From contig CAUPYH010000089.1 of the NCBI GenBank assembly GCA_963515595.1, forward strand, positions 1 to 6,821: DNA of 6,821 bases, in the 5' to 3' direction. The notes under the pieces were generated by a model, which ran no database searches, was not told the DNA's origin, and worked only from the letters and a program-made list of their open reading frames with translations. The DNA comes from Eikenella sp963515595. Lineage in GTDB: Bacteria > Pseudomonadota > Gammaproteobacteria > Burkholderiales > Neisseriaceae. A program made the translations under genes and the position numbers. Positions 1 through 5,773 of the stretch are shown piece after piece; position 1 is the first letter of the stretch; each line of letters begins with the position of its first letter.

Positions 1-608
1 CGCATCATTTCCACTTCCTGCATGAAGCCGAAGGTGCGGGCGCGGGCGATTTCTTCCACATATGATGCACCGGCGAAATCGATTTCAAAGGTGGGGTTGC
101 TGCGGTTGAACACGGGGTGATCGAAATTGATGGTGAGACTGACTTTAAAGCCGTCATACGGGGTAAAGCGCACCCATTTGCCCGGCTCCTGCACTTCCGC
201 CGGCTTCAAAATACGCAAAAAGCGTTTTTCGGCTTTTTGATCCACTATGCCCGCATCCTGCAGCAGATACAAAAAAGGCAGGCTGGAGCCGTCCATAATC
301 GGAATTTCCGGCGCATTCAATTCAATCAACACATTATCAATGCCGTAGGCGGCCAGTGCCGACATTAAATGCTCAATCGTGCCCACCCGCACGCCGTCTT
401 CAGTAACGATGGTGGAGGAGAGGCGGGTGTCGTTGATCAATTCGGGCACGAGCTTGATCGGGCGGCTCTGTTCGCCGGCCAAATCAGTGCGGCGGAATAC
501 GATGCCGCTGTTTTCGGCAGCCGGATGCAGGGTGAGCAAAACCCGCTCGCCGGAATGCAGGCCGACGCCGGTGGCTTGAACGGATTGGGCTAGGGTGCGC
601 TGTTTCAT
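1..608 (-). CDS. lpxC: UDP-3-O-acyl-N-acetylglucosamine deacetylase LpxC (3' end cut by window edge)
   Basis: LpxC is the cytosolic zinc enzyme that removes the acetyl group from UDP-3-O-acyl-GlcNAc, the committed step of lipid A synthesis. Reading the complement from the ATG at 608-606 gives 202 complete residues starting MKQRTLAQSV. The family hallmarks follow in order: GVGLHSGE (residues 14-21), the catalytic and zinc-binding Glu-His pair in TIEHLMSAL (E79, H80; E78/H79 in E. coli numbering), PIMDGSS (103-109), and RARTFGFM near the window edge. The family is about 300 residues long, so roughly the last 100, including the remaining zinc ligands, lie off the left edge. The start is supported by a GGAG ribosome binding site a few bases upstream and by alignment to the usual N-terminus. 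It is divergent from waaC. Nothing looks damaged in the visible part. Confidence 0.97.
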   Translation of the reverse strand, partial: MKQRTLAQSVQATGVGLHSGERVLLTLHPAAENSGIVFRRTDLAGEQSRPIKLVPELINDTRLSSTIVTEDGVRVGTIEHLMSALAAYGIDNVLIELNAPEIPIMDGSSLPFLYLLQDAGIVDQKAEKRFLRILKPAEVQEPGKWVRFTPYDGFKVSLTINFDHPVFNRSNPTFEIDFAGASYVEEIARARTFGFMQEVEMM

Positions 609-642
609 AAAAACTCCGAAAAATCTGCATAAAGCAGCTGCC

Positions 643-671
643 ATCATACGGGAAATATGTTTGCCTGTCTT
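643..671 (-). promoter_or_regulatory. Candidate sigma-70 promoter of lpxC
   Basis: On the minus strand, AAGACA (671-666, four of six matches to TTGACA) is followed by a 17-base spacer and TATGAT (648-643, five of six matches to TATAAT). This would start transcription near 636 and leave a leader of just under 30 bases before the lpxC ATG, with its GGAG. It is a consensus match only. It lies between lpxC and the DUS hairpin. Confidence 0.45.
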
Positions 672-697
672 TCCGATTAAATTTGGCTATGGTTTGT

Positions 698-732
698 TTT
701 CAGGTAGCCCCAAGGGAAAAGGCTACCTGAAA
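698..732. repeat. Inverted DUS pair in the lpxC-waaC divergent region
   Basis: TTCAGGTAGCC (699-709, an 11-mer; the twelfth base is C instead of T) faces an exact AGGCTACCTGAA (720-731). The arms 698-709 and 721-732 form a 12-bp perfect stem with an 11-base loop. The 12-mer is the Eikenella DNA uptake sequence, recognised by the minor pilin ComP during transformation in this family. Unlike most paired DUS, this one lies between divergent genes, so it cannot be the terminator of either neighbour. No T-run follows the right arm. Confidence 0.9.
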
Positions 733-765
733 CTTAATACAGCCGACTTATTAAGCTTCATCTTG

Positions 766-771
766 TATAAT
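766..771 (+). promoter_or_regulatory. Candidate -10 element of the waaC promoter
   Basis: A perfect TATAAT lies 32 bases before the waaC start codon, predicting a leader of about 25 bases. The -35 position (about 743-748, CCGACT at 17-base spacing) does not match TTGACA, so the call rests on the -10 hexamer and its placement. Confidence 0.5.
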
Positions 772-803
772 TCCACCTGTTCCAACCACAGGCTTTTTCT
801 CCA

Positions 804-1793
804 ATGAAGATTTTACTGGTGCGCCTCTCCAGCATGGGCGATCTTATCCACACCCTGCCGGCAGTGCAGGATTTGGCCCTGCATTGCCCGCAGGTGGAGC
901 TGCATTGGCTGGCCGAAGCCGGGTTTGCTGATATTGCGCGCTTGCATCCGTTTGTGGCCAAGGTGATTACGATGCGCTGGCGGCAGTGGCGCAAGCGGCT
1001 GTTTGCAGCGGATACGCGGCGGCAGATGCGCACGCTGAAGCAGGATTTGGCCGGTGGCGGCTATGATTTCGTGCTCGATAGCCAAGGCCTGATAAAAAGC
1101 GCGTGGTTTGCCCACCAGGCGGGCGTGCCGGTGAAGGGTTTGGACAAACACAGCGCGCGCGAGGGCTGGGCGGCGGCGTTTTATGCGCAAGGTTTTCAGG
1201 TAGCCAAAGGACGCGATGCGGTGTGGCGCAACCGCGAGCTGTTTGCCCAAGTGTTCGGTTATCGGTTTGACGGTACGGTGGATTTCGGCGTGTGTGTGCC
1301 GGAAGGTGCGGCGGTGCAGGGGCTACCTGAAAACTATCGTGTGGCTTTGCACGCCACCAGCCGTGAGAGCAAATTGTGGTCGGACGAATATTGGGTGGAA
1401 TTGTTGAATCGGCTGCATGTAGCAGACGGTGCGGCGGTGTGGCTGCCGTGGGGCAGCGAGGTAGAACGGCAGCGCGCATTGGCCTTGGCCAATCAGATAG
1501 AGGCGGCGCAGGTGCCGGAAGAAAAGCTCGACCTGCTGCAGGCGGCCTATGTGTTGCGCGGCGCGCGCAGCGTTATCGGTGTGGATACCGGCCTGCTGCA
1601 TTTGGCCAATGCGCTGGATAAGCCGCTGATCGGCATTTATACCGACAGCGATCCAGTAAAAACCGGCGTGCAACCCTCGGCTTGGGCAGAGAATATGGGC
1701 GGCATAGGTCGCCCGCCACGGCCGGAGGAAGTGTTTGAACGTTTGCTCCTGCTTGAGCAGGTTTATCAAGACAGCCGGAAGATTTTTAGGTAG
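804..1793 (+). CDS. waaC: Lipopolysaccharide heptosyltransferase I (WaaC/RfaC)
   Basis: WaaC transfers the first L-glycero-D-manno-heptose from ADP-heptose onto Kdo2-lipid A at the inner face of the cytoplasmic membrane, beginning the LPS inner core. The protein has 329 residues, normal for this glycosyltransferase family 9 enzyme. Its N-terminus MKILLVRLSSMGDLIHTLPA is typical of heptosyltransferase I and contains D13. The C-terminal Rossmann half has ATSRESKLW (184-192) and GVDTGLLHLANAL (259-271). D13, K190 and H266 correspond to the Asp13, Lys192 and His266 active-site residues described for E. coli WaaC. No convincing Shine-Dalgarno sequence precedes the ATG, but alignment fits this start. 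Two near-exact DUS lie inside the gene and a degenerate one supplies its TAG stop. It is divergent from lpxC, so two LPS genes share one control region. Confidence 0.95.
   Translation: MKILLVRLSSMGDLIHTLPAVQDLALHCPQVELHWLAEAGFADIARLHPFVAKVITMRWRQWRKRLFAADTRRQMRTLKQDLAGGGYDFVLDSQGLIKSAWFAHQAGVPVKGLDKHSAREGWAAAFYAQGFQVAKGRDAVWRNRELFAQVFGYRFDGTVDFGVCVPEGAAVQGLPENYRVALHATSRESKLWSDEYWVELLNRLHVADGAAVWLPWGSEVERQRALALANQIEAAQVPEEKLDLLQAAYVLRGARSVIGVDTGLLHLANALDKPLIGIYTDSDPVKTGVQPSAWAENMGGIGRPPRPEEVFERLLLLEQVYQDSRKIFR
1195..1205 (-). repeat. DUS core inside waaC
   Basis: TTCAGGTAGCC is the reverse-orientation Eikenella DUS, missing only the terminal base (A instead of T). It is read in frame as part of GFQVAKG (residues 130-136) of WaaC, a variable stretch between the two Rossmann domains. 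Confidence 0.8.
1321..1331 (+). repeat. Second DUS core inside waaC
   Basis: GGCTACCTGAA matches the DUS except for the first base (G at 1320 instead of A). It is translated as part of GLPENY (residues 173-178). It lies in opposite orientation to the copy at 1195-1205, about 115 bases away. Confidence 0.8.
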
Positions 1794-1796
1794 CCT
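1785..1796 (-). repeat. Degenerate DUS carrying the waaC stop codon
   Basis: TTTAGGTAGCCT differs from the reverse-orientation DUS by one base (T for C at 1787). The TAG inside it (1791-1793) is the waaC stop codon, read as ATT TTT AGG TAG. The substitution is in the conserved CTG core of the uptake sequence, so uptake function may be weakened. Confidence 0.65.
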
Positions 1797-1804
1797 CAGA
1801 AGTT

Positions 1805-1855
1805 TATGGCCGTGTTTTAGCCATACTTGCATTATTCCCGCCAAATCGGCACAAT
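1805..1855 (+). promoter_or_regulatory. Weak hairpin and candidate etfBA promoter in the waaC-etfB gap
   Basis: The gap starts with a 6-bp hairpin, TATGGC (1805-1810) with GCCATA (1820-1825), which has no T-run and is at best a weak terminator for waaC. TTGCAT (1827-1832), then 17 bases, then CACAAT (1850-1855) forms a loose sigma-70-like pair, about 58 bases before the etfB ATG. Both matches are imperfect, so this is a low-confidence promoter call. Confidence 0.3.
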
Positions 1856-1912
1856 CAGCCCGTTTTGCCGGATAAGTGAATCACTAACTAGATAGAAGGA
1901 AAAGGAAATTTC

Positions 1913-2662
1913 ATGAAAGCACTGGTTGCTGTAAAGCGGGTGGTGGATTACAACGTGAAAGTGCGGGTGAAGGCAGACGGTTCGGATGTGGACATTGGCA
2001 ATGTGAAAATGTCGATGAACCCGTTTGACGAAATTGCCATGGAAGAGGCAGTGCGCCTGAAAGAGGCTGGAAAAATCAGCGAAATCGTAGTTGTATCGTT
2101 GGGCGTGAAGCAGTGCGAAGAAACGCTACGTACCGCGCTGGCCATGGGCGGTGATCGCGCTATTCATGTGCAAACCGATGATTATTTGGAGCCTTTGGCT
2201 GTAGCCAAGCTGTTGCGCAAAATCGCCGAGCGCGAGCAGCCGCAGCTGATTTTGTTAGGCAAACAGGCGATTGATGATGACGCCAACCAAACCGCGCAAA
2301 TGCTGGCCGCCTTGCTCAACGCGCCGCAGGGCACGTTTGCCAGCAAAGTGGAATTGGGCGAAAACGAAGTAACCGTGGTGCGCGAAGTGGATGGCGGTTT
2401 GGAAACCGTGGCTTTGAAGCTGCCGGCAGTGGTCAGCGCCGATTTGCGTTTGAACGAGCCGCGTTATGTGAAGCTGCCCAATATCATGCAGGCCAAGAAA
2501 AAACCGCTGGAAAAGCTTGCTGTGGAAGAATTGGGTGTGGACATTACACCTAAATTGCAGCAGCAGAAAGTGGCCGAGCCCAAACCGCGCAGCGGCGGCG
2601 TGAAGGTGCAAAGCGTGGCCGAACTGGTGGCCAAATTGAAAAACGAAGCCAAAGTAATTTGA
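1913..2662 (+). CDS. etfB: Electron transfer flavoprotein beta subunit (EtfB/FixA)
   Basis: EtfB is the small subunit of the soluble ETF heterodimer, which accepts electrons from acyl-CoA and other flavin dehydrogenases and passes them to ETF:quinone oxidoreductase at the inner membrane. The 249-residue length is typical. Visible hallmarks are MKALVAVKRVVDYNVKVRVK at the N-terminus, SMNPFDEIAMEEAVRLKE (34-51), the nucleotide-binding segment GKQAIDDDANQTAQM (116-130), and the ETF-beta signature with the dehydrogenase recognition loop around DLRLNEPRYVKLPNIMQAKK (177-196), including its leucine at 188. The start has a strong purine-rich ribosome binding site (AAGGAAAAGGAAA) ending a few bases before the ATG. 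etfA follows after 10 bases, so the two are surely co-transcribed. The sequence belongs to the classic housekeeping ETF group, not an obvious nitrogen-fixation or bifurcating type. Confidence 0.97.
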   Translation: MKALVAVKRVVDYNVKVRVKADGSDVDIGNVKMSMNPFDEIAMEEAVRLKEAGKISEIVVVSLGVKQCEETLRTALAMGGDRAIHVQTDDYLEPLAVAKLLRKIAEREQPQLILLGKQAIDDDANQTAQMLAALLNAPQGTFASKVELGENEVTVVREVDGGLETVALKLPAVVSADLRLNEPRYVKLPNIMQAKKKPLEKLAVEELGVDITPKLQQQKVAEPKPRSGGVKVQSVAELVAKLKNEAKVI

Positions 2663-2672
2663 GGATAAAGCC

Positions 2673-3608
2673 ATGACTGTATTGATTATTGCCGAACACG
2701 ACAACCAGCATTTGGCCGCCGCTACACGGCATGCCGTTACTGCTGGCAGCAAGCTGGGCGAAGTGCATGTATTGGTGGCTGGTAGTGGCGCGGCAGAGGT
2801 AGCTGAGCAGGCCAAACAAGTGGCCGGGGTGGCTAAAGTATTGCTGGCCGATGCCGAACATTATGCCGGTGGCTTGGCTGAAGAGCTTGCACCTTTAGTA
2901 GTGAAATTGGCAGCGGGCTACCGCTATATTACCGCTGCTGCCAGCACCTTCGGTAAAAACCTGCTGCCGCGCGTGGCCGCCCTGTTAGATTGCCCACAGG
3001 TTTCCGATTTAACTGAAATCGTAGATAGTAAAACTTTTGTGCGCCCGATTTATGCCGGTAACGCCTTTGCCACCGTTTCCAGCGATGCGGAAACCTTGGT
3101 GCTCACCTTCCGTACCACTGCCTTTGCCGAAGCTGCTGCTAGCGGTGGACAGGCCGAAGTGGTGCAGGTAGAGGCCGCTCCGGCTCAGGGTTTGAGCCGT
3201 TTCATTAGTCGCGAGCTGGTGAAATCCGACCGCCCGGAGCTTACGCAGGCCAGAGTGGTGGTTTCCGGTGGGCGCGCCTTGGGTAGTGTTGAGCAGTTTA
3301 ATGAGTTGTTGCTGCCCCTGGCTGATAAACTTGGTGCTGCCATCGGCGCTTCACGAGCAGCGGTAGACGCGGATTATGCGCCCAATGATTACCAAGTAGG
3401 CCAAACCGGCAAAGTGGTGGCACCAGAGCTGTATATCGCCATCGGTATTTCCGGCGCTATCCAGCACACCGCCGGTATGCAGGACAGCAAAGTCATCGTG
3501 GCCATCAACAAAGATCCGGAAGCGGCTATTTTCAATATTGCCGACTACGGCTTGGTGGCCGACCTGTTTGAAGCTGTGCCGGAGCTGACTGCGGCATTGA
3601 GTAATTAA
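2673..3608 (+). CDS. etfA: Electron transfer flavoprotein alpha subunit (EtfA/FixB)
   Basis: EtfA is the large, FAD-binding partner of EtfB. The 311-residue protein has the variable N-terminal domain (1 to about 185, starting MTVLIIAEHDNQHL) and a highly conserved C-terminal FAD domain. In order this contains RVVVSGGRALGS (194-205), GASRAAVDADYAPND (225-239), QVGQTGK (241-247), and the ETF-alpha signature from LYIAIGISGAIQHTAGM (253-269) through DSKVIVAINKDPEAAIF (271-287). No key FAD-contact motif is missing. A GAGGA ribosome binding site sits in the 10-base gap after etfB. The operon ends here: a parS palindrome and a strong DUS-based hairpin follow within 75 bases. Confidence 0.97.
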   Translation: MTVLIIAEHDNQHLAAATRHAVTAGSKLGEVHVLVAGSGAAEVAEQAKQVAGVAKVLLADAEHYAGGLAEELAPLVVKLAAGYRYITAAASTFGKNLLPRVAALLDCPQVSDLTEIVDSKTFVRPIYAGNAFATVSSDAETLVLTFRTTAFAEAAASGGQAEVVQVEAAPAQGLSRFISRELVKSDRPELTQARVVVSGGRALGSVEQFNELLLPLADKLGAAIGASRAAVDADYAPNDYQVGQTGKVVAPELYIAIGISGAIQHTAGMQDSKVIVAINKDPEAAIFNIADYGLVADLFEAVPELTAALSN

Positions 3609-3624
3609 GCGTTTCATGCGTTCG

Positions 3625-3640
3625 TGTTTCACGTGAAACA
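3625..3640. other. parS centromere-like site (ParB binding palindrome)
   Basis: TGTTTCACGTGAAACA is a perfect 16-bp palindrome, extended to 18 bp by G3624 and C3641. It is identical to the widely conserved bacterial chromosomal parS consensus, bound by ParB (Spo0J) for chromosome segregation and for loading SMC. It lies in the 17-36 bases after the etfA stop codon, outside any coding sequence and before the DUS terminator. An isolated GTTTCATG at 3611-3618 resembles an extra half-site. The identity is read directly; ParB binding in this organism is inferred. The alternative, a 7-bp RNA hairpin, would not explain the exact match to parS. Confidence 0.88.
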
Positions 3641-3643
3641 CAG

Positions 3644-3685
3644 CAGGCTACCTGAAAACAATCTGCTTTCAGGTAGCCTGTTTCT
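3644..3685 (+). terminator. etfBA terminator built from an inverted DUS pair
   Basis: Two exact DUS, AGGCTACCTGAA (3645-3656) and TTCAGGTAGCCT (3668-3679), form a 14-bp perfect stem (3644-3657 with 3667-3680) and a 9-base loop. The stem is followed by TTTCTT. This has the form of a rho-independent terminator, and paired DUS are commonly used this way in the family. Confidence 0.88.
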
Positions 3686-3687
3686 TA

Positions 3688-3693
3688 TATAAT
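3688..3693 (+). promoter_or_regulatory. Candidate -10 element for the IMPACT-family gene
   Basis: A perfect TATAAT lies 28 bases before the ATG at 3722, just after the DUS terminator. At 17-base spacing the -35 position (3665-3670, GCTTTC) falls on the loop and right arm of the DUS hairpin and matches TTGACA poorly. If used, the promoter overlaps the upstream terminator. Confidence 0.45.
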
Positions 3694-3721
3694 CAGCTTA
3701 TTTCCTGATACCACCATTGCT

Positions 3722-4360
3722 ATGTCAGCTTCTGATACTCCCTGCACCTACCGCACCTTGGCCGAACCCGGCCAGGCCGAGTTTAAAGACAAAGGCAGCC
3801 GCTTTATCGCCTTTGCCTATCCCGTGCGCACGGCGGCAGAAGTGAAAAACCATGTGGACGCACTACGGCAGGAACACCACAAGGCGCGGCATTGGTGCTA
3901 TGCCTACCGTTTGGGCACAGACGGCTTGCAATTTCGTGCCAATGACGATGGCGAGCCTTCCGGCAGCGCCGGCCGGCCGATTTTGGGCCAGATTGATTCG
4001 GCCGGGTTAACCGATGTTTTGGTGGCGGTGGTACGCTATTTCGGCGGCACGCTGCTGGGCGTGCCCGGCCTGATTCATGCCTACAAAACCGCCACCCAAA
4101 TAGCCTTGCAGCAAACCGCGCAGGTGGAAAAAAATATTGAAAAACGGGTAACCCTGCGCTGCGATTACCCGCATTTGAGCGAGATTTTGCGGCTGGCCAA
4201 GCAGCACGGCGTGGAAGTGTTGCAGCAGGATTTGCAACTGGATTGCCGCCTGCATTGCGCCGTGCCGCTAGCTAATTATGCCGCCTGCCTGGATGCCTGG
4301 CAGAAAACGCGTGTGGTGGAAATTTTGGAAGACATGCAAGAAAATGAAGAGGCTACCTGA
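3722..4360 (+). CDS. YigZ/IMPACT family protein (UPF0029)
   Basis: This 212-residue protein matches the bacterial YigZ family, which is related to eukaryotic IMPACT. The N-terminal IMPACT domain contains KDKGSRFIAFAYPV (22-35), HHKARHWCYAYR (52-63), NDDGEPSGSAGRPIL (74-88), and the family signature ending VAVVRYFGGTLLG (101-113). The C-terminal half (about 140-205) fits the small DUF1949-type domain of full-length members. Eukaryotic IMPACT regulates the Gcn2 kinase; the bacterial function is not firmly established, and a ribosome- or nucleic-acid-related role is only a guess from fold. No Shine-Dalgarno sequence is evident before the ATG. The last codons GAG GCT ACC TGA are themselves a DUS, so the C-terminal Glu-Ala-Thr and the stop come from the uptake sequence. 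It is probably monocistronic, with a terminator on each side. Confidence 0.92.
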   Translation: MSASDTPCTYRTLAEPGQAEFKDKGSRFIAFAYPVRTAAEVKNHVDALRQEHHKARHWCYAYRLGTDGLQFRANDDGEPSGSAGRPILGQIDSAGLTDVLVAVVRYFGGTLLGVPGLIHAYKTATQIALQQTAQVEKNIEKRVTLRCDYPHLSEILRLAKQHGVEVLQQDLQLDCRLHCAVPLANYAACLDAWQKTRVVEILEDMQENEEAT

Positions 4361-4391
4361 AAATCTGTTTTCAAGTTTCAGGTAGCCTTTA
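4350..4391 (+). terminator. Inverted DUS pair overlapping the IMPACT gene stop, probable terminator
   Basis: Exact DUS at 4350-4361 (forward) and 4377-4388 (reverse) form a 13-bp stem (4350-4362 with 4376-4388) around a 13-base loop, followed by a short TTTA. The left arm contains the TGA stop of the upstream gene (4358-4360). The T-run is short, so termination may be partial and some read-through into purD is possible. Confidence 0.75.
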
Positions 4392-4426
4392 TAGCCAACG
4401 AAATCTTATTTGAAAAGGACAACTTC

Positions 4427-5692
4427 ATGAAATTACTCGTTATCGGCAGCGGCGGGCGTGAACATGCGCTGGCGTGGAAGCTGGCGCAGTCGCCCAAAGT
4501 GCGAACCGTATTTGTTGCGCCCGGCAATGCCGGCACCGCACAAGAACCCAAGCTGCAAAACCTGCCTTTGAAAACGCATCAGGAACTGATTGATTTCTGC
4601 CGCCGTGAGCAAATTGCCTTCACTGTAGTCGGCCCCGAAGCGCCGCTGGCAGCCGGTATAGTGGACGATTTCCGCGCTGCCGGTCTGCCAGCGTTCGGTC
4701 CCACCCGTGCCGCTGCGCAGCTGGAAAGCTCCAAAGATTTCGCCAAGGCCTTTATGGCGCGGCACGGCATTCCCACCGCGCGATATCAAACCTTTGCCGA
4801 TGCGGCTGCCGCCCATGATTATGTGGCTGCCAAAGGCGCGCCGATTGTGATTAAGGCAGACGGTTTGGCCGCCGGAAAAGGCGTGGTGGTGGCGCAAACC
4901 GAAGAGCAGGCGCACCAAGCCATCGACCAAATGCTGCTCGACAATAAAATGGGCGATGCCGGTGCGCGCGTGGTGATTGAAGACTTTTTGAAGGGCGAGG
5001 AAGCCAGCTTTATCGTGATGGTGGACGGCACAAATGTGCTACCGATGGCCACCAGCCAAGACCACAAACGCCTGCTCGACGGCGACCTCGGCCCGAATAC
5101 CGGCGGCATGGGCGCATACAGCCCCGCACCTATCGTTACACCCGAAGTGTATCAACGCGCCATGGAAGAAATCATCCTGCCCACTGTACGCGGTATGCGC
5201 GAAGAAGGCCATGAATTTACAGGGTTTCTCTATGCCGGCCTGATGATTGGTGCCGATGGCGCGCCTTATACCGTGGAATTCAACTGCCGCTTCGGCGACC
5301 CGGAAACCCAGCCGATTATGAGCCGTTTGGACAGCGATTTGGTGGATTTGATTCAAGCTGCGCTGGATCGGAAACTGGATACGGCCAAAGCCGAATGGAA
5401 AGCGCAAAGCGCCGTGGGCGTGGTGCTCGCTTCGGAGGGTTATCCCGAACGTTCCAACAAAAACTACATTATTGAGGGTATCGACGCCGCCAACCGCATC
5501 GGCAAAGTATTCCACGCCGGTACGGATGCAGATGCCGACCACATCTTTACCAACGGCGGCCGCGTGCTGTGCGTGGTGGGTTTGGGCGACGATTTGGCCG
5601 CTGCCAAACAGCAGGCCTACCGCGCCGTGGCCGAGATTGATTTCCCCGGCATGCAATACCGCCGTGATATTGCCGACAAGGCTTTGCGTTGA
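4427..5692 (+). CDS. purD: Phosphoribosylamine--glycine ligase (GAR synthetase)
   Basis: PurD joins glycine to 5-phosphoribosylamine using ATP, the second step of de novo purine synthesis, in the cytosol. The protein has 421 residues, the usual size of the monofunctional bacterial enzyme. It shows the N-domain with MKLLVIGSGGREHALAWKL (1-19) and VVGPEAPLAAGI (67-78), then the ATP-grasp domain with PIVIKADGLAAGKGVVVA (139-156), SQDHKRLLDGDLGPNTGGMG (210-229), and the family signature RFGDPETQ (288-295) inside EFNCRFGDPETQPIMSRL. The C-terminal domain completes around VGVVLASEGYP (330-340). An AAGGA ribosome binding site sits upstream of the ATG. There is no fusion to purM or purN. No clear promoter was found in the 66 bases upstream, which begin with the DUS hairpin. 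A strong terminator follows. Confidence 0.97.
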   Translation: MKLLVIGSGGREHALAWKLAQSPKVRTVFVAPGNAGTAQEPKLQNLPLKTHQELIDFCRREQIAFTVVGPEAPLAAGIVDDFRAAGLPAFGPTRAAAQLESSKDFAKAFMARHGIPTARYQTFADAAAAHDYVAAKGAPIVIKADGLAAGKGVVVAQTEEQAHQAIDQMLLDNKMGDAGARVVIEDFLKGEEASFIVMVDGTNVLPMATSQDHKRLLDGDLGPNTGGMGAYSPAPIVTPEVYQRAMEEIILPTVRGMREEGHEFTGFLYAGLMIGADGAPYTVEFNCRFGDPETQPIMSRLDSDLVDLIQAALDRKLDTAKAEWKAQSAVGVVLASEGYPERSNKNYIIEGIDAANRIGKVFHAGTDADADHIFTNGGRVLCVVGLGDDLAAAKQQAYRAVAEIDFPGMQYRRDIADKALR

Positions 5693-5707
5693 AACGATGT
5701 TTGAAAA

Positions 5708-5742
5708 ATAAAAACGTGGCTCCGACTGAGCCGCGTTTTTAT
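5708..5742. terminator. Bidirectional rho-independent terminator after purD
   Basis: Arms 5708-5722 and 5728-5742 pair over 15 bp with a single G-T wobble (T5717 with G5733) around the 5-base loop CGACT. The core GTGGCTC/GAGCCGC is flanked by an A-run on the left and TTTTT on the right, so it can work in both directions. It starts 16 bases after the purD stop. Confidence 0.9.
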
Positions 5743-5773
5743 TGAATGGATGGATTAAGTCATGCTTGATAAG

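Noticed and set aside
117..593. Plus-strand open frames over lpxC
   Set aside because: LpxC on the minus strand matches the family motif by motif; the plus-strand frames are its shadow.
804..1793. waaC as a different family 9 heptosyltransferase (WaaF or WaaQ)
   Set aside because: The N-terminal SSMGDLIHTLPA and the TDSDPVKTG segment near the C-terminus fit heptosyltransferase I better than WaaF or WaaQ.
1323..1844. Open frame of 173 codons on the minus strand over waaC
   Set aside because: It lies antisense to the conserved C-terminal domain of WaaC, with no motif or start signal.
2255..2815. Open frame of 186 codons on the minus strand across the etfB-etfA junction
   Set aside because: It covers two well-supported genes and their ribosome binding site; its composition (His, Phe, Cys, Gln rich) is typical of an antisense shadow.
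5039..5656. Open frame of 205 codons on the minus strand within purD
   Set aside because: It is antisense to a complete, unmistakable PurD, shows no recognisable motif, and is rich in His and Ala as expected from the complement of GC-biased coding DNA.
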